From: Pyrocephalus nanus
Lineage: Eukaryota > Chordata > Aves > Passeriformes > Tyrannidae
Length of the DNA: 64,000 nucleotides
Direction of reading: 5' to 3'
NCBI GenBank assembly: GCA_038380795.1
Contig: CM076260.1
Span: 34,568,634-34,632,633 of the forward strand
A model generated the notes under the pieces. It ran no database searches and was not told the DNA's origin. It worked only from the letters and a program-made list of their open reading frames with translations. The first letter of the stretch is position 1, and every line of letters starts with the position of its first letter. Positions 46,501-61,210 of the stretch are shown piece after piece. A program made the position numbers and the translations under genes.

Positions 46501-49500
46501 AGCTGACATGATGATTAGGTACTTCTCCTCAATGACTTTGGTTTCTTTTGTCCCCCAGCTTGTTGTCAAAGTTTAGACTTTGTTTTGTTCTTTTGGAAAT
46601 CAAATGTCCTTCAAAACATAACTCTGCTTTTTTCAGTTTAGTGGGTTTGTTATGCATATTACGATACTGAAAAGGTTAGTGCCATTTTATTTTTAGATGC
46701 ACTTATTCTAAGGCTAAAAAAAATGTTCTGAGACATTTAGGTTTACCAGTGTGCTACATTCAAACTTTAATAGAAATATGGAAGTTCTGGTAGTGAAAAT
46801 ATCATATACAGCTATTTAGAATTATCTGTATAAAATAATGAGTTCTTTGAAGCACCACCTGAGCGAGTTAAAACCTCAATGACCTTCAGGGTTTTAAGAA
46901 AAAGGCAAGCCGTTTATACCACCTGACTTGTGCACACTTAAAGAGACCAGCAAAGAATCAAAGTTCAAGCAAGGCTTGAGCTGTGCACCTGGCTCTAATT
47001 TATCTCCAAAAGCCAAACCAGCGAGAAACAGAAAATTGTACACTTAAATATTTCATCAGTTGAGCACAAACACACTGAAATATCATCTATTCTCAAACTT
47101 GCCACTGAGACTTTTCTTTGGAACAGGTACATTTTAGTGAACAGCTTCAAGGAAAACTGGAGGTGAAGACACTGAGTCTTTCCACTGACAAAGATGGCAG
47201 CAGACAGTGTTCAGAACCAATCAGTGTCACCTAGACAGAGTTTGGTGTATGGTAAGGCTTCAGAGCAAAAACTAACTGCACACCATTAAAATGTCAAAAC
47301 CCTCCAGCAGTTCTACAATGGAAAATGATGATTTGCATTAGAGCCACAGCTATAAAGTTAAAGGAGAACTACACTTGTGTGGGACATCTGAAGCTTTGGG
47401 ACAAAGACATGCCATAAGCCAGATATTAAACACATTTCAGAGTATGATTGGTCTAACAGGGCACACAGTTACCAAGAAAACTAAGGGAATACTGCTGCTT
47501 TTTCAAGTGTTAATATTTTCTTATGTTAATACACTGCAAATTCTTTCTATAACCTTCTTCTTGTCTCAATTTTCACAGGTTGGGGAAGGGTTGGTGAGCA
47601 CAGTGGAATTTCTATTCTCCAGGAAAGTTGGACATTCCAATCCTTTTTTTTATTTTGTGTTCCACAAGATTGAAATTTCCCTTGATGTGAAACTTTTCCA
47701 GTAGAAGAGTTAGCCAGTTAGGAACAAAGCCAATGTTTTGGACTTAGCTTCAGCTTCTATCAGTACTAATTACCCAGTAATCAATCTGCATTCATTTAAA
47801 TTTTTGGTTTGTAAGCACTAACATGCTGAATCACAATTTTCTGTCCTTCAAGAACAGCTTACAGCTGCAAAGTGTTTTTCATGGCATTAGAAAGAGTGTA
47901 TAAGATTTCAATTTATATTAGACTAGGAAGCCTTTCTTTTCTTAGAATAAGCTTATTTTGAAGCCTGAAATACAGGATGATGCCCTTAAAACATGTAACA
48001 GATTCTGTGTTTCCAAAGGCTAAGTGAATTTTGGATGAGTTGAATGCTACTAATTGGGTTTGAGGGTGTAGAATACTTTGCAAAAAGAAGTTTCATAATG
48101 AGAGAGCTAAAGATTTTTTAAAAATTTTGTTTTCTTTGTACTACACCAGCCCCATGGCATACTTACTAAGAGATCATGGCCCTTGCTATCCAAACACCAG
48201 ACTTTTCTTGCATAGGAAAAAGGGGGCCTTATCCTCTCTGTCTCCCCAAAAGAAGGAGATCTCATCTTTGGGAGTCTCAGCTAACACTTTATCTGGACAT
48301 GCCCAACAGACAGGCACACAGCAGTATGACAGACAGCACACAGAGCAGTAGCTCTCTTTGCACCTCAGTTTACTCCACGGGAACTTCCATAGGGCAGGAT
48401 GTCACAAAAGATCCCAAAATGGGAGGCCAAAAAAGGGGTATCACAATGGGTCATTCTAGCTATAAATAAAGGAGGAAAATCCCCACACATTGGGCATGGG
48501 CTTAAAAAGTTGAGCCCAGCTGTGTTCACCTTGCCAAAGCCAAGTGGCTGCCAGTACTTGAGATGCAAAGACAGCAGTGTATGCAGACAACAACTGTACT
48601 ATGATTATTATTTTCCCATCTGTAACCCTAGAAACATCACTGAAAATCATCCATTGTCTGTTCAGACAAAATTCTAGACCTGAAATAGCCACGAGTTTAA
48701 AAGATAATACATTCATAGTGTTTCTTTGTCATCAATCCTGAGTATAGTGTTTGAAGGGAACAATTTCCATGGAATAAAACTATTTCTGAAGAATATTATG
48801 AATTTTTGAGACATTCAAAATATAAATATTTATTAATATCCTGTTGAAGCAATATCCTAATGTAACAGAAAAGAAGTTATGGTATTTCAAATTCTGTTTA
48901 AAAGAATTTAAGGTTATGCTAAAAAATACAGAAAATATATTCCCTTTCAAACATGCATAGTGATACTACAGTTTTGCATACCTAGACTACACATTTTCAG
49001 TTATTTCTCCTTGAAGACAGGCTTCATTTATTCAATTCAACTTGTTCTTTACTTTCACAAGGTTGTATAAGTGTCAGTGTGACCTTTAGATCCAGCGCTT
49101 GCTTCTGCTCAGGAAGCTTATTCATTTCTTAACCTGAAGAGGAATTACCAGTTGTAGCTTTGAATACTCACTGAACCCTGTTACTTATACTCTGGTTATT
49201 TCCCACGCACACAGACAGCTTTACCCAGCTGAAAAACTGTCAGCTCCAGCGAACTTTAACAGCAAAATAAAAATCCCTCTAATGGCTGGAAAGAATGCTT
49301 CATGCAGGAATCTTGTAACACGCTACAAAATTACCACAGACTGTCCCTGAGCAAGAAGACTGCACAAAGCCAGGCCGTGCCAAGGACATTCCGTGGGATG
49401 TTTCCGGCGCATGGATGTGGCACTGCATAAAGGCCCCAGTGTTCGTGGGCTGTGGGCAGACAGTGGGCTGTGTGCCCAGAGGGTGCCAGCCCTCCAGACC

Positions 49501-50133
49501 TCTCGCACTGCACTCTCCCTTCAACCCTTGTCAGGGCACCACAAGGGCTCACACCTAAGATATGCAAAATTGCACAAGCTTTGTGAGCCATCATTAGCAA
49601 GAGAGCACCAAGTGCAAAGCACAAAGACAGAAAGTTGCAGCAGCAAGGTGCACATGATTTTTCAGAAGGCTGCTGTGCACTCCTTTATGATTTTTCCATT
49701 CCAAACAACCTGGAATTCACAGGGACACTTTTAAATTCTTTTCTTGATTGGCACTGAAAATTACAAGTATAGACAGTATAGCTAGGCTAGCTGTATATAT
49801 TGCCATACCTAATATTGAATGCTAAAACCTGAAAATTTTTAAAAGCAATAATACAAGCAACATCAGGTGCAAGATTAGAGCAATTTGGCTTTTGTTCCAC
49901 CCGCTCACCTTTTTGGTATAGAGTCCAGCAGATTCACACAACAAAGACAAAGCTTTTTCAGTAAGTTACCATTGCTATTAAGAAAATTCTTGCGGTAAAC
50001 CTAATTGGACAATCTAGCAAAAAACTGCTTTATTCACTTTGTTCTTCACGGCAGTTTCAATTAGGAAAGACCTGGGAATAGCTGAGTAGTGAAGCATACC
50101 TCAACTACAAATTTGCTAGCCAACAGATAAAGC

Positions 50134-50147
50134 AAAAAAAAAAAAAA
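50134..50147. repeat. A14 run
   Basis: Fourteen consecutive A. Confidence 0.93.
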
Positions 50148-50847
50148 TGGTATTTCCCTGAAATCTAAATGCCATTGGAACCTTTTTTTTTCAGGTCAGT
50201 CAGCTTACATTGATTATTTTCAACCAGTTTAACTTCTAAAAACTATTAGAAGTAACTACCAAAGAAAAGCCATCACTGAATCTGCAGCACAGGTCATGCA
50301 CTGTTCATAAGGATGTTCATAAGGAGAAAAGCAGGCATTTTCCTGAGGACTGGATTAGAAGCTGTTTATGAAAGTACTGCAATTGAAGAAAAAAAACCCA
50401 AATCTACCTTCAAAGCTAGCTAGTTTGACAGTTTTTCACACTAGAAAATGAAAAACTAAAAAGATTTCAATTGTAAACATAAAATTGTGCCAACATATTC
50501 TTGTTAAAGTTGGTTTGAAAACTAAAATCATAAATTCCTTGTTAAACTGATCCTTATAGCACTAGCATTCTTCTCCTAGTACCGTGTTTGCATACCACCA
50601 CCACATGGATGCATCAAGTCCTTCTTTGAAATCAACATTTAAACTCCTACAACAAGTAGCAGCTATACCAAGCAGGTCATAAATAAGGCACAAGGTTACC
50701 AGGAGGAAGGGGAAATAATTTCTAATCTTGGAATTTTCTGAATTTATACAAAAGGAAAAGTAGAGAAAGATCCATTTTCTGTGTTACTTGTGGCAATCCA
50801 AAAATAACAGCATGCTGTTTATGAATAGGGCACTGTCACCACGGGTG

Positions 50848-51055
50848 GAATACAGAAGCTTCTTCACAGAAAGGGTTGTCAAGCACTGGAACATGATGCC
50901 CAGGGAAGTGGTTGAGCCACCAACCCTGGAGACATTTAAAAGCCATGTCGATGTGGCACTTAGGGACATGGTTTAGTGGTGGACTTGGAAGTGCTGGAAT
51001 AACAGTGGGACTCAATGATCCTAAAGGTCTTTTCAAACCTAAAGGATTCTATGAC
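50848..51055 (+). mobile_element. CR1 LINE, 3' end fragment
   Basis: Plus-oriented. The blocks cttcacagaaagggttgtca, gcccagggaagtggttgagc, gatgtggcacttagggacat and actcaatgatcctaaaggtc precede a tail ending ggattctatgaca. It is one of the better preserved copies here. The 5' boundary is approximate. Confidence 0.92.
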
Positions 51056-54000
51056 ACAATTTGCTGCCAGAACCATATTTAGCAGAGTTAGTAAGGAGAA
51101 CAGAGAGACCTAATTCATTGTGTATTTTAAGGGGAAAAAAAAATCAGCATGATAAATATTCTGCATTATGTTTAACAGTCTGAGAGATTTCTCCTGATGT
51201 TAACATCTGTCTGCAGGGATAGGGATAATGCCAATTCCACAAATGCCTGTAATTTGAGTTGGAAGTTGGAAGACACTCAGAACCGTGGTTTCAGAGGAAC
51301 ATTTCATCAGACACAATTTTAGCATGCATAACTCTTTTACACAGTAAAACTGAAAACAAATGGTTGTCTGCATGCCAGTGGCATTTCTTGAAAAACTTAA
51401 TCATTTGCCTATTGAGAAAACAATAGTCCTGAAGGATCCAACATCGTTTAGGACTTCAGCACATTATGCTGCATGTAATCACTAATATTTTAACATACAA
51501 ATAATAATCAGAAAGTAAAGAAATATGAGAAATAAAAGCTTTTACTGAATCACAGAAAAGACTCAGACGAACCATTAAGCTCCCAACACAACCAACCTTC
51601 CAAAGACGCCATACAGTTAATGGCTATTATTTCTTCTTCATGAACCCCACAGCAGTTACATGTCTAAAATCTCCATCGTGTGTCCTGTCACACATCAAGA
51701 AACATTTAACAATACCCTCAATGCTGCATTTTGAAATATAGCTGATAGATTGTGGGAACTGGAAGCTTTAGAAATAGATTATCACAACCAAAGTTTCAAA
51801 AGTTTATTGCTCTCAATCTCATCTGAGGGATGACATGCTAAAACCTACATGAGGGTATAGCAGTAAGAGCTCATAATAAATCACAGAAGGTGGCCAAACA
51901 ATAATCTTTAGGAAAAGTCCAAATATTTCTCATGGTAGCCTACACAGTACCCTAAAAAGAAGTCCAGCTTCAGTGTAATGCTTTATAGAAGTTGGAGATT
52001 TTTTTTTTCCTGCAAAGTAAGCAGGAGTGTTGCTATCCTAATAAATTATTTTTTTTTGCTTAATCAAGAGAGCATGACAAGATACAGATGCTTGATGTGA
52101 TTCAAACACTGTGAATACATCAAACTTTCCTATATCACTTTTGTGAAGCAACAAACTTAAATAATTCCTTTTATTTTCAAGCACTTTTGTTTAGGATAGA
52201 CAGCAGAAATGTCTGAATGTAAGGAGTCATCCAGTTTTCAAAACCAGACAAAAATTAAGGAAAAAAAATCAAAACCAAAAAACATACCACAAACAAGTGA
52301 ATCAAAGAAGAGCAAAGAAGATGGCATCAGTGCAGTTTTAACTAACTATAACAATGTTAGTAACTAACAATATTCAGAAGAATGCTATCTTAATAATCTT
52401 GCTTCATGTGATAAATGACAAAGACAATATAAATTGTAAAAAACCCTCAAAGGTTTTTTCATTCATCTTTAATATTCTATTAATAAAAAGGATTTTGCCA
52501 TTACTGTATCAGCTCACACATTATGACAGCACAAGTGTTTTCAGTCCACTGAACAGAATTTCAACTTATCAACAGACACCATTTAGAAAACTGAAAATCT
52601 TGTTCTAGGTTACCAATGCATCTCATTTCTATACCAAGAGTTCTGATATTCTGTTTTGATTTCTTTTCAATTCATATGTAACCATAAATTTCCACCACTT
52701 GTTTTGACCTTTTTTCAGTTGTATTAAACTTACATCTATTTCATTTACTTCCATAAGCTACTTCTACATGGTCCTTCATCAAAATATCTTTGGCTCTGAC
52801 ATCTCTGTCTACTGTGCTGACAATCAGCTGTTTTCTTTACTAGAGCCAAATGGACCTCATCCTACATCAACAAGTCACATTAACAGCATTCCTTTGACTG
52901 ACTAGCAATTATGAAAAAAAGTATGTTGATATTATTTCAGTGCTGGCATCTTAGCTATATATTTGTCCTATCACCAAAAGAAAAAAAGGAAAAAGGAATT
53001 CTGTGCACAAAGTAGACCTGCTAGTGCAAGGCCAATATTTGTAAGAATACCTTTATGATTAATAGGTGACATGCTTTGTCCCAGACACTAAGCTGTCTTC
53101 CGTGGAGCCATAAATGATGCATATTATCCTACCTTTTGTGATAGCAGCTATATTTATGCTTACTCCTTCTCTTGCCTTCTCCATTGCCTGTGAAAGTGCT
53201 GAGGAGGCTGATAGCTGGCAGTTACATGAAAGCCAACCAAAACAAACACTATCTGTTGTTGCCTTCTGAGCATAAAGAATTGGAAATGTCTAATGTATCT
53301 TGAAATAAAGTCTGCCATCCATTTGGTTTGTGGATATTCATGCTTGCTATCCAAAATAAGCATTTCCAGATATTCATTTCTGCCCTCTTTCATAGATCCC
53401 CTTGTGCTGAAAAGTGAAGTAAGAAGAAATTAAAGGGACTGACAGAACTGCCAGTAATATCAGTACACAGCTCATTCTTTCTAATGCCAGCTGAAACTGA
53501 GACTTAAATCCTGGGTCACCATCTATGTTCTTTCTGCTAAAATCCTCCCATCTTCAACTTTTCAGGTCTTAAAAATCATTGCCAAAATTCTGTTTGGCAG
53601 ATGTGGAACTCTGAAGCACCACCTGATGTTGTCCCATTTCCAATGGTCTAATGAAATGGAACACTTCACAAAAGAAATATTCATAATAGCAAATTTCACA
53701 AAAATAAATTAACAGTCTCGGAAAAAGAATACCACATATTCCTAGCCAAAATGACAAAGTTCAAAGGATGACAATGGATCAAAAGTAGCAGACAATTGCT
53801 GAGGTCTTCTCATGCACTAAGCAGTAGAATTGCATTTCTCAAAGAACAGTAGAATGACACTTTTCAAAGACAGCAAGGGTTTGTTTAATACGAGGTTGAC
53901 CTAAGTCCTCTGTAAAAGTCTCCCAAGCCACACAGTAACCACATGTCAGATGCAGACAGAGGTAATTGAAGTGCAAACTGAGTATGAATTCATGTTAGGT

Positions 54001-56907
54001 AACTTTAGAATCTTTTCTGGATACGTCTGGTCTAGGCTCTTTTTATAGTCAACAGGTAAAACAATAGATTAAAGAACATTTTAAAACGCAATTCATTGAA
54101 TAAATTTGGCACGGCTCCTCTACACGAAGCAGCGCCTGTTGCTCTTCATAAAATTTGCCAAGGAGGTTTAGTTTGGGTTCATCTGACTGTCAAGCTCCAC
54201 ATCTCTTTTTCAGTCATTCTGAGCTTACCTAACTTGGTGAGCGGGCCCCAGACTCTCAAGACCAGTAATTCAAACACAAGATTATAACTGGCAATTCCAT
54301 TGAATCTTAAGCATGAGAAAGATTAAAAAAAAACCAGGAAAACACATTGCTGCCTAAGTTACACTAGAAAAGTCTGGATTTGAGTTGACTACAGAGGCAT
54401 CATGGAAAGGCTGGATGGTTACAAGAAGATTGCAAACAGTATTTTATGAAAGAATAAGAGAACTTTAGGCAAAGGCAATACAGACTCATGGTGGATGTAA
54501 GTCTGGCACTAAATATAAACCAACACATTATTTTATACAAAATACATATTACAAAGATAATATGAACTTGAAAGTCTCCTTTAATTTATTTATACTAAAA
54601 CAACTGAATGAAAAAAAATATCTCTTTACTGGTTTTTTTATTCATTTAAAAAAGATTGTAAGTATTTTTGCTACTGAGGCAGAAGATACAGAAGAAACAG
54701 CAAATAAAAAAAACCTGCAGAAGACTAGGGAAAAATAGAAGGCAAACTCAAAGATTCTTCAAAAGGCAGTCTTTAAAAGATTGAAACACACTGCAAACTT
54801 CAGTATCTTGGGTAAATCTAGGTTTATTACTACACTTGCAAATTCTCAACCCATCTGAGTTAAAACACTGAGTAAAATTAACTTTTGAAATTTTCAAGTT
54901 GTAAATGTATTAGAAGACATATTGTAACTATTCAATAAAAGCATTGAAGAGCCAGAAAAGGAAAGAACTGAAGAAAGAAATGTGAGATATTTGCAATCCA
55001 CAAACACATCCCCCACCAGTCAATGCACTGAGGGAAAATGGTGACTCCTGTAAGTACCATCCCTTTCCCAGCTCATTCCTTATCCGCAAGTGTAATATGG
55101 GTGCTGGCACAGTTTCAGGTGTTCCTGTTGTTTAAATAAAGCACATTTAGGAGTGATTGGTGATGCCATATTTATTTTAGAGGTGGAATCTTCTGAAACA
55201 CACTGGAAAGATAACACCAAATGCTCCCAATTTTAGAATGCACATGTATAAAAACAGACGCACTAGTCCATTCCCTCTTCTAAAACATATTCAGTCCACT
55301 TCAAATAACTTAATAGATTTAAGAAGGAGACTACCAATTCTGACAAAATAAAATACTGTGTGTTTTTTTTAATCTGCATAATGGGCTAGACAGAGCTGTA
55401 AACGCAGAAATTACATTACTTTTCAATACTTCTGAACAGTGAAAAAGAGAATAGAAAAAATTACTCATGGCATGGACTCTAGGAAAAGTAATACCCAATC
55501 ACACTATTTACTTGCCAACTGGAAGCAGGAAAAGCAGAAGAAAAAGGAATATTCATGTATTTTCTCCTTTGTTCAAGAGCTGTCCATGTGCTACCAAGGA
55601 AGGATCTAGCAGAAAGATCTAAGAGGGAAAAAAAATCCACTTATAAAGTAGAACTTAACTGGTGAAGGAAGTGCAATTACCTCCCACCAGACTGACATGG
55701 ACAGGCAGCAGTCAAAAGATAAAAACCCCAGAAGATCCACTTCATCAATAGTTTTACAACTTTTCATGCCTGGAACTCAGCATGGAATTCTGGGCCACAG
55801 AATTACCTTTGAGCACCTTCCTTGGCCTGACTGTTTTGTGGAGCATGAAAAAAAAGCCTCTTTTCATCAACCAGGTTAATTTGGTCCATAACATTTTAAC
55901 ATACCTAAATGAAAAGCTGTGCATCTAGAAACCTTCTGTTTTGATCACACATAGTGTCATTTGTATTGCAGAAACAATCAAAACCACTAGGGAACACAGT
56001 GGAGAATATAACCTTGAAATGTGGTTCTCATACATGCACCAGATACAAAAATTGATCATTTTTATATAGACAAGACCAGTGTCTATTAATAGAATTCAGG
56101 AAATACTACTACTATTTTACAGTAAAACTGTCACTGAAATGCTGTCTGTAGTTCTAATGATAATCATTCAACAGAAAGGCAAAAGGACCTTTTTATAATC
56201 AGAGCATAACCATTCCAGGACATATTTACTACATCAAAACAAAGTGTAAAAGTGCCACTACTCTACACATGAATGCAAATTGTGACTGTCTTTTATTTAG
56301 AAATCCCTGCGGCTGTACACAATTTACATTATTTGTTTGATACATTTGTATATTTAGATTGACAAGGTACAAAATAGCAGGTTGCCTCTACACTCAGCTT
56401 TCTACTGTCCAGATTCTTTTTTGGAACATGAACAATAAAAGCAGGTTTGTTTCTGTTTTCTCAACAGATTTCATTTGCGCATTCATAGGTGGGTATTCTT
56501 CAAGAATATGAATCTTGGAAACCTGGTACCAGTTCTTATGACAATTGGAAATACTTTTGTGAAATACAGAAAGCTAACTAGAACAAGCTGAAGAGCTGAG
56601 CCTGAATTTGGACCTCAGCTTTTCTGGATTCCATATTCCACCACGGAAGCCTGCCATTCCTCCAGAGGAATCAGAATTGCCAGTCAGTCACAGTCATTGA
56701 CCTATTTAGGGCAACTGTGAGAACCATCATATTTCTGCGTTTCAGTATTTTAGTAGGTTAAGGGAAAAAATATTCTAAGGCAAGCATGCAGGAAACAACT
56801 TGAAATAGCAGCCCACAAATCCCTGAAGTGTCACAGATGGAGGAGCAGCTGCCCTAGGATTTGCCCTGCATATTTCTTTCTCTTGTGCACTTTTCAGTAC
56901 TTAGATA

Positions 56908-57204
56908 ATAGAATCATAGAGTTGCTTAGGTTGGAAAAGGCCTTTTAAGATCGAGTCCAAATTAACCCAGCACAGGCAAGTCCACCACTAAACTATGTCC
57001 CTATGCACTACACCTACATAACTCTTAAATACCTTCAGGAATGGTGACTCAACCACTTCCCTGAGCAGCCTGTATCAATGCTTGACAACCCTTACTGTGA
57101 AGAAATTGTTCCTAATATCCAATTGAAAGCTCCCCTGGCACAAGCTGAGGTAATTTTCTCTCCTCCTATCTCTTGTTACTTGTTACTGGGGAGGAGAGAC
57201 CAAC
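56908..57204 (-). mobile_element. CR1 LINE, 3' portion
   Basis: Minus-oriented. Read on the plus strand it starts with atagaatcatagagttgctt and then ggttggaaaaggccttttaa. The aactatgtccctatgcacta and cttccctgagcagcctgtat blocks follow in order, and it ends in the ggggaggagagaccaac block. It belongs to the same subfamily type as the copy at 50848-51055, which shares the agtttagtggtggac region in the opposite sense. Confidence 0.93.
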
Positions 57205-60200
57205 AGTTACACAAATAGAAACAAGTTCAGAGATTTTAAAAAAGCGAACTGACCATCATGCCTCATCACTACATTAAGGGCATATATATGTGACCAGTCA
57301 GCTACTTAACTGTGTCTACACAGGGCAAGAGAATGTTTGTGTGCCCAGTTTCCTTGCATCCAGCACAGCTGCATCTGGAGTGACTTCTGGCCCTGATGGC
57401 CAGTGTGTGGCACTGTCCTGGTGCTCAGAGCACCAAGATGCCTTCTGCTAAAAGCTGCCTGAGTAAGAAGTCCTTTCAATAAGAGCTGTCTTGGCCTTTT
57501 CACACTGTGTGAAGGTACTGTCTAAAAGAGTTGAATGCTTTCCAGTTTGACTGAAATTCATTGTAAATGGTTTAAGTTAAAATGCTAACACACAATCTTT
57601 CCAAAGCTTCCACAACTGGTCATTGCCAGTATTGAATTTACACATTAAGTTTAGAATTGCTATGGCAGCCATGAACTTGTCAGAGCTTCTCTTCTAAGAT
57701 ACCAAATAAACACAGTTTTCATTCCTCTGCTAAGCAATCCAGTATTAGATTAAGATTTTTATGGTCAGAAGAAACCCTTTCACCACTGGTTTGACTTCTA
57801 TATAACACAAGTCATCAATCTTCCTAGATTTCATTCCTGCTCTGGCTGGATAATAGTATTTTAACTAAACCATGTCTCTTTTGTGACCCTTAAACAACAG
57901 AAATTGATAAAGATATTAAGCATAGCAGAGCTGAAAAAAAACAAGCCTGAGATACCATAAACCCACAAGTATTTTATTATTCCTCTCAGAAATATAGATT
58001 TTAAATTGCATTTTCTCCAGTAACACAGGAGGCTTGTTTTATTTTTAAATTGGTCTAGTTAAAAGAAACACTATGAACTCAAAATGTCTTATAAAGGTAA
58101 AAAATAAGCGTCAACCCAAAATCTGTAAGCTCACATCAGACCAGGAACACTGTATTTTAAATAAGAGCCTTACTTTAAATCCAATCTGCCTGAGCTAGTT
58201 TTTCCTCCCCACCCTACTCAGCATGGTACAAAAATCTTTTACCAGAGTTTTTTAAAAAAGAACTGGCCAAAGCATTATTTGGACATTCTGATTGAAGGAT
58301 CTTGACAAACTTTAAAGCTTTTGTTCAACATATCCATTTGCTGTTAATACAATGGAAAATAAGACTTCTTGCCAAGACAGATAAAACTGACATTTAAAAA
58401 TTATCTACTACTACATTTATAGTGACAATCAGATACTTCCACATGTACCACCATTAAGGAAAAACATCAGGAACAACAAAAAATCTCATTCTTATTATTC
58501 ATAATTATTTTCACTAGGTTGCTTTTCTTTAATGTCTTTTGCTTTTTTATTGCCTATAAACACAGTTTCTGACCTTGATTTCTATTATTAGGTTTTGCTG
58601 TTTATTTGGTTTTATTAAACTGCCAGTTTTCACATCCCTGAAAGCCAGGCTGATTTTTAATCTACAGGCTTGCCTCAACATTGTTTTGTGAGAGTTTAAT
58701 AGAATCTTTTAAGTAGAAAACAATCATCACTCACATTTTAATGTTTAAATGCTTCCCCTTGATCCAGCTTGATTATTTTCATCGTTCTTAAACCATCCCA
58801 CTTCCAGTGCTGAGAACATGTGTTTTGGGTAGGTTTCCATTAAGTTACAGCTGTTTGTACCTTGGCAGATATTCCTTTTTCTTCTACAGTCTGTTTCTTT
58901 AACCATTTCAAGGTGATTTAACATATAGCTCTACAACATTAGATGAACAGTCCGGATTCAGAGATCACATCACCTCAAGATTTCCAACAACAATTTCCTA
59001 TCAGCAATGAGACTGGTGCCTGAGTATATTTTAATTGGATTGAAATCCCACCTTAAGAAGCACCATCCTCACATCTAAAAAACATGTGGCTACCGGGTAA
59101 GGCACAGTTTTAGTGAGATTGTCACAGTTTGTAGTAAGTAACTAACAGTAATTCAAATAAAATTTTAAATGCTTTGGAAAAAATGTCCCTCAATAATTAC
59201 TTGCCTCCAATTTTTCAATAATTTCCAAAACAGGCATATTATTTTTAGCAGCAGCCAACACTTCTTCTTTTGGACACTCAGTCCCACATAGATTACATGG
59301 AGCACTTTACTAGTTTGGTGACACGAGACTTTCTATTAGGTCAATTTTTACCCATAAATAAGCAGTTTTCATTTCTCTTGCTTATTATCTACACAAATGC
59401 ATAAAAATGCTTTATTTCCTTTTGTTTTCTTTCTTTGGTTTTATGAGTAACAAGACAATACCCCAGCTAAAAATTAACAGCAACAAGGTTTTTAATAATC
59501 TTCTGAAATTGAGTGAGTTGCTCCTCAAAGTTACTATTTCGAGTCCTATATACAAAAAAGCAATCCAGGCTGAGAACTTGTAAAATATTACAGTTTTTTG
59601 CAATCTGCTTTAGAGTAAGACTTAATCTTTCTGGAGAATTTGCAGGTTGTGCACCTCCACATTATAGTTGCCAAAAGTACATATTTTAAAACTTCTTCTA
59701 AAGCAGTGAGGCCCCCGCAGAGTGGGAGAAGGAACTAATCTAAATGGAAAACATCTGCACATTTCAAAAAATATGTTCAGCATAATTATTATTTATATGT
59801 GCTCAAGTTATGAGAGTGATTTCTACTGTGTTTTATTATGGAAAATACTGGCTAGACTAAGAAAATATAGCATGAAAATACGGTTATTTATCCAAGAAGT
59901 TTAGATTTTAAGATAAGGAATTGCAGTGCAATTCCACAGCAGCTTGACCAAAGCTAAGCTATCAGCTTAGCTAGCAAAATGTGAACAGTTTTCAGTCATT
60001 TCAGTTTTCTACAGTGAGTCACCACCAGGTTACATGAACACAGGTGTTAAGGAGGGAACAGTGATGTGCTACTGGGTGAGAGGAAGGGCGTTGGAAGAAA
60101 TTAAGGGACCTGTTGCCCCAGGTTTCCTATCTTTGACTAAAGGAGCCTGGGAACTACATCCAAGCTTCCATTAATGAGTACTATCAGGCCCATTTAGTCT

Positions 60201-61137
60201 CATCAGTCAAGGGGTACAGTAATAAAGTCCCACCTGTTCATAACCCACGAGCAGACTTCAGGGCTCATTCCCTATGGTCCTTATACAAGGAGCCATATTC
60301 CAAATTGAAAAACACAAAAGGCAATCTCCTGATCAGAATGTGAATATTCCAGACCATCAAAAAACTCTACCTCACACAAGTTTTATGCACCTTATAATAC
60401 TTTATGGGTGCCACTCTCTCATACACACTGAACTCCTTGTTTAGTCACAAGAACAGTGACATGAAAGTGAGGCTACTAGTATGGGTAAGCCCATTTTGCT
60501 ATTGGTATGTGTACTCAAAGATGACTTTCAAGAAAATAATATTCTATGAAAAATTAAAAAGTACAATGAAACACAATCATAAAAGCCAAATGCAAAGCCT
60601 ACTGAAGTATAAGAAGTAGCTGATGCAATTAACTGCCTAGAAACATCAAATGATAGATTACATAAGTGGCCCAGCTGCTCAAAACAGGAATAAAACCATT
60701 TTATAGTGAATGAGACTTATGTATATGATTTGATATGGCTACATGCTACAATGTTCAGATACATCTCACAAGTAACTCTGTCTGCTTTTAGAGGGAGTTT
60801 CTGGGTGGACAGAGAGAAAGAGTAGCCAGCATTTCTGGTTCAGTAATGTTTTAATGATGTATTGTCTAAATTATCCCAGTGGGGTAAGGGTGGATGTGTG
60901 TGTATAAAGCTGAAGATGCACACACCCAACCCAACAATCTAGAAGCCCCAGCTAAATTTACTGGTATAGGAATATTTTATTTAGCTATAATACAAATAAA
61001 TCTTTGATACATTTATCATACATAATGTGTAACACTTGCATTATTTATAGAACATGTGTTTACTTCTACAAAAGCATAGTGATATTCCAGATTTTTTTTT
61101 TAAATTTGCCAAAATCTGTAGTCTGCAAGTTTTTCAG

Positions 61138-61210
61138 AAAAAAAAATAAAAAAAATAAAAAAATAATAATAATAATAAAAAAAAAAAAAATAAAAAAAAA
61201 AAAAAAAAAA
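61138..61210. repeat. A-rich microsatellite with (AAT)n core
   Basis: Seventy-three bases of A and T only on the plus strand: AAAAAAT units, then a short AAT repeat, then runs of 14 and 19 A. On the coding strand it is a T-rich tract starting about 265 bases after the donor of the catalytic-lysine exon. Confidence 0.95.

Noticed and set aside
47210..47360. CCAAT motif (aaccaatcag) and a TATAAAG further on, suggesting a promoter
   Set aside because: The spacing of about 135 bases does not fit a core promoter, and there is no CpG enrichment or downstream exon.
48127..48716. Several overlapping short frames plus a TATAAATAAAGG-like motif near 48460, suggesting an LTR
   Set aside because: No terminal TG..CA boundaries, paired repeat, primer-binding site or coding remnant could be identified.
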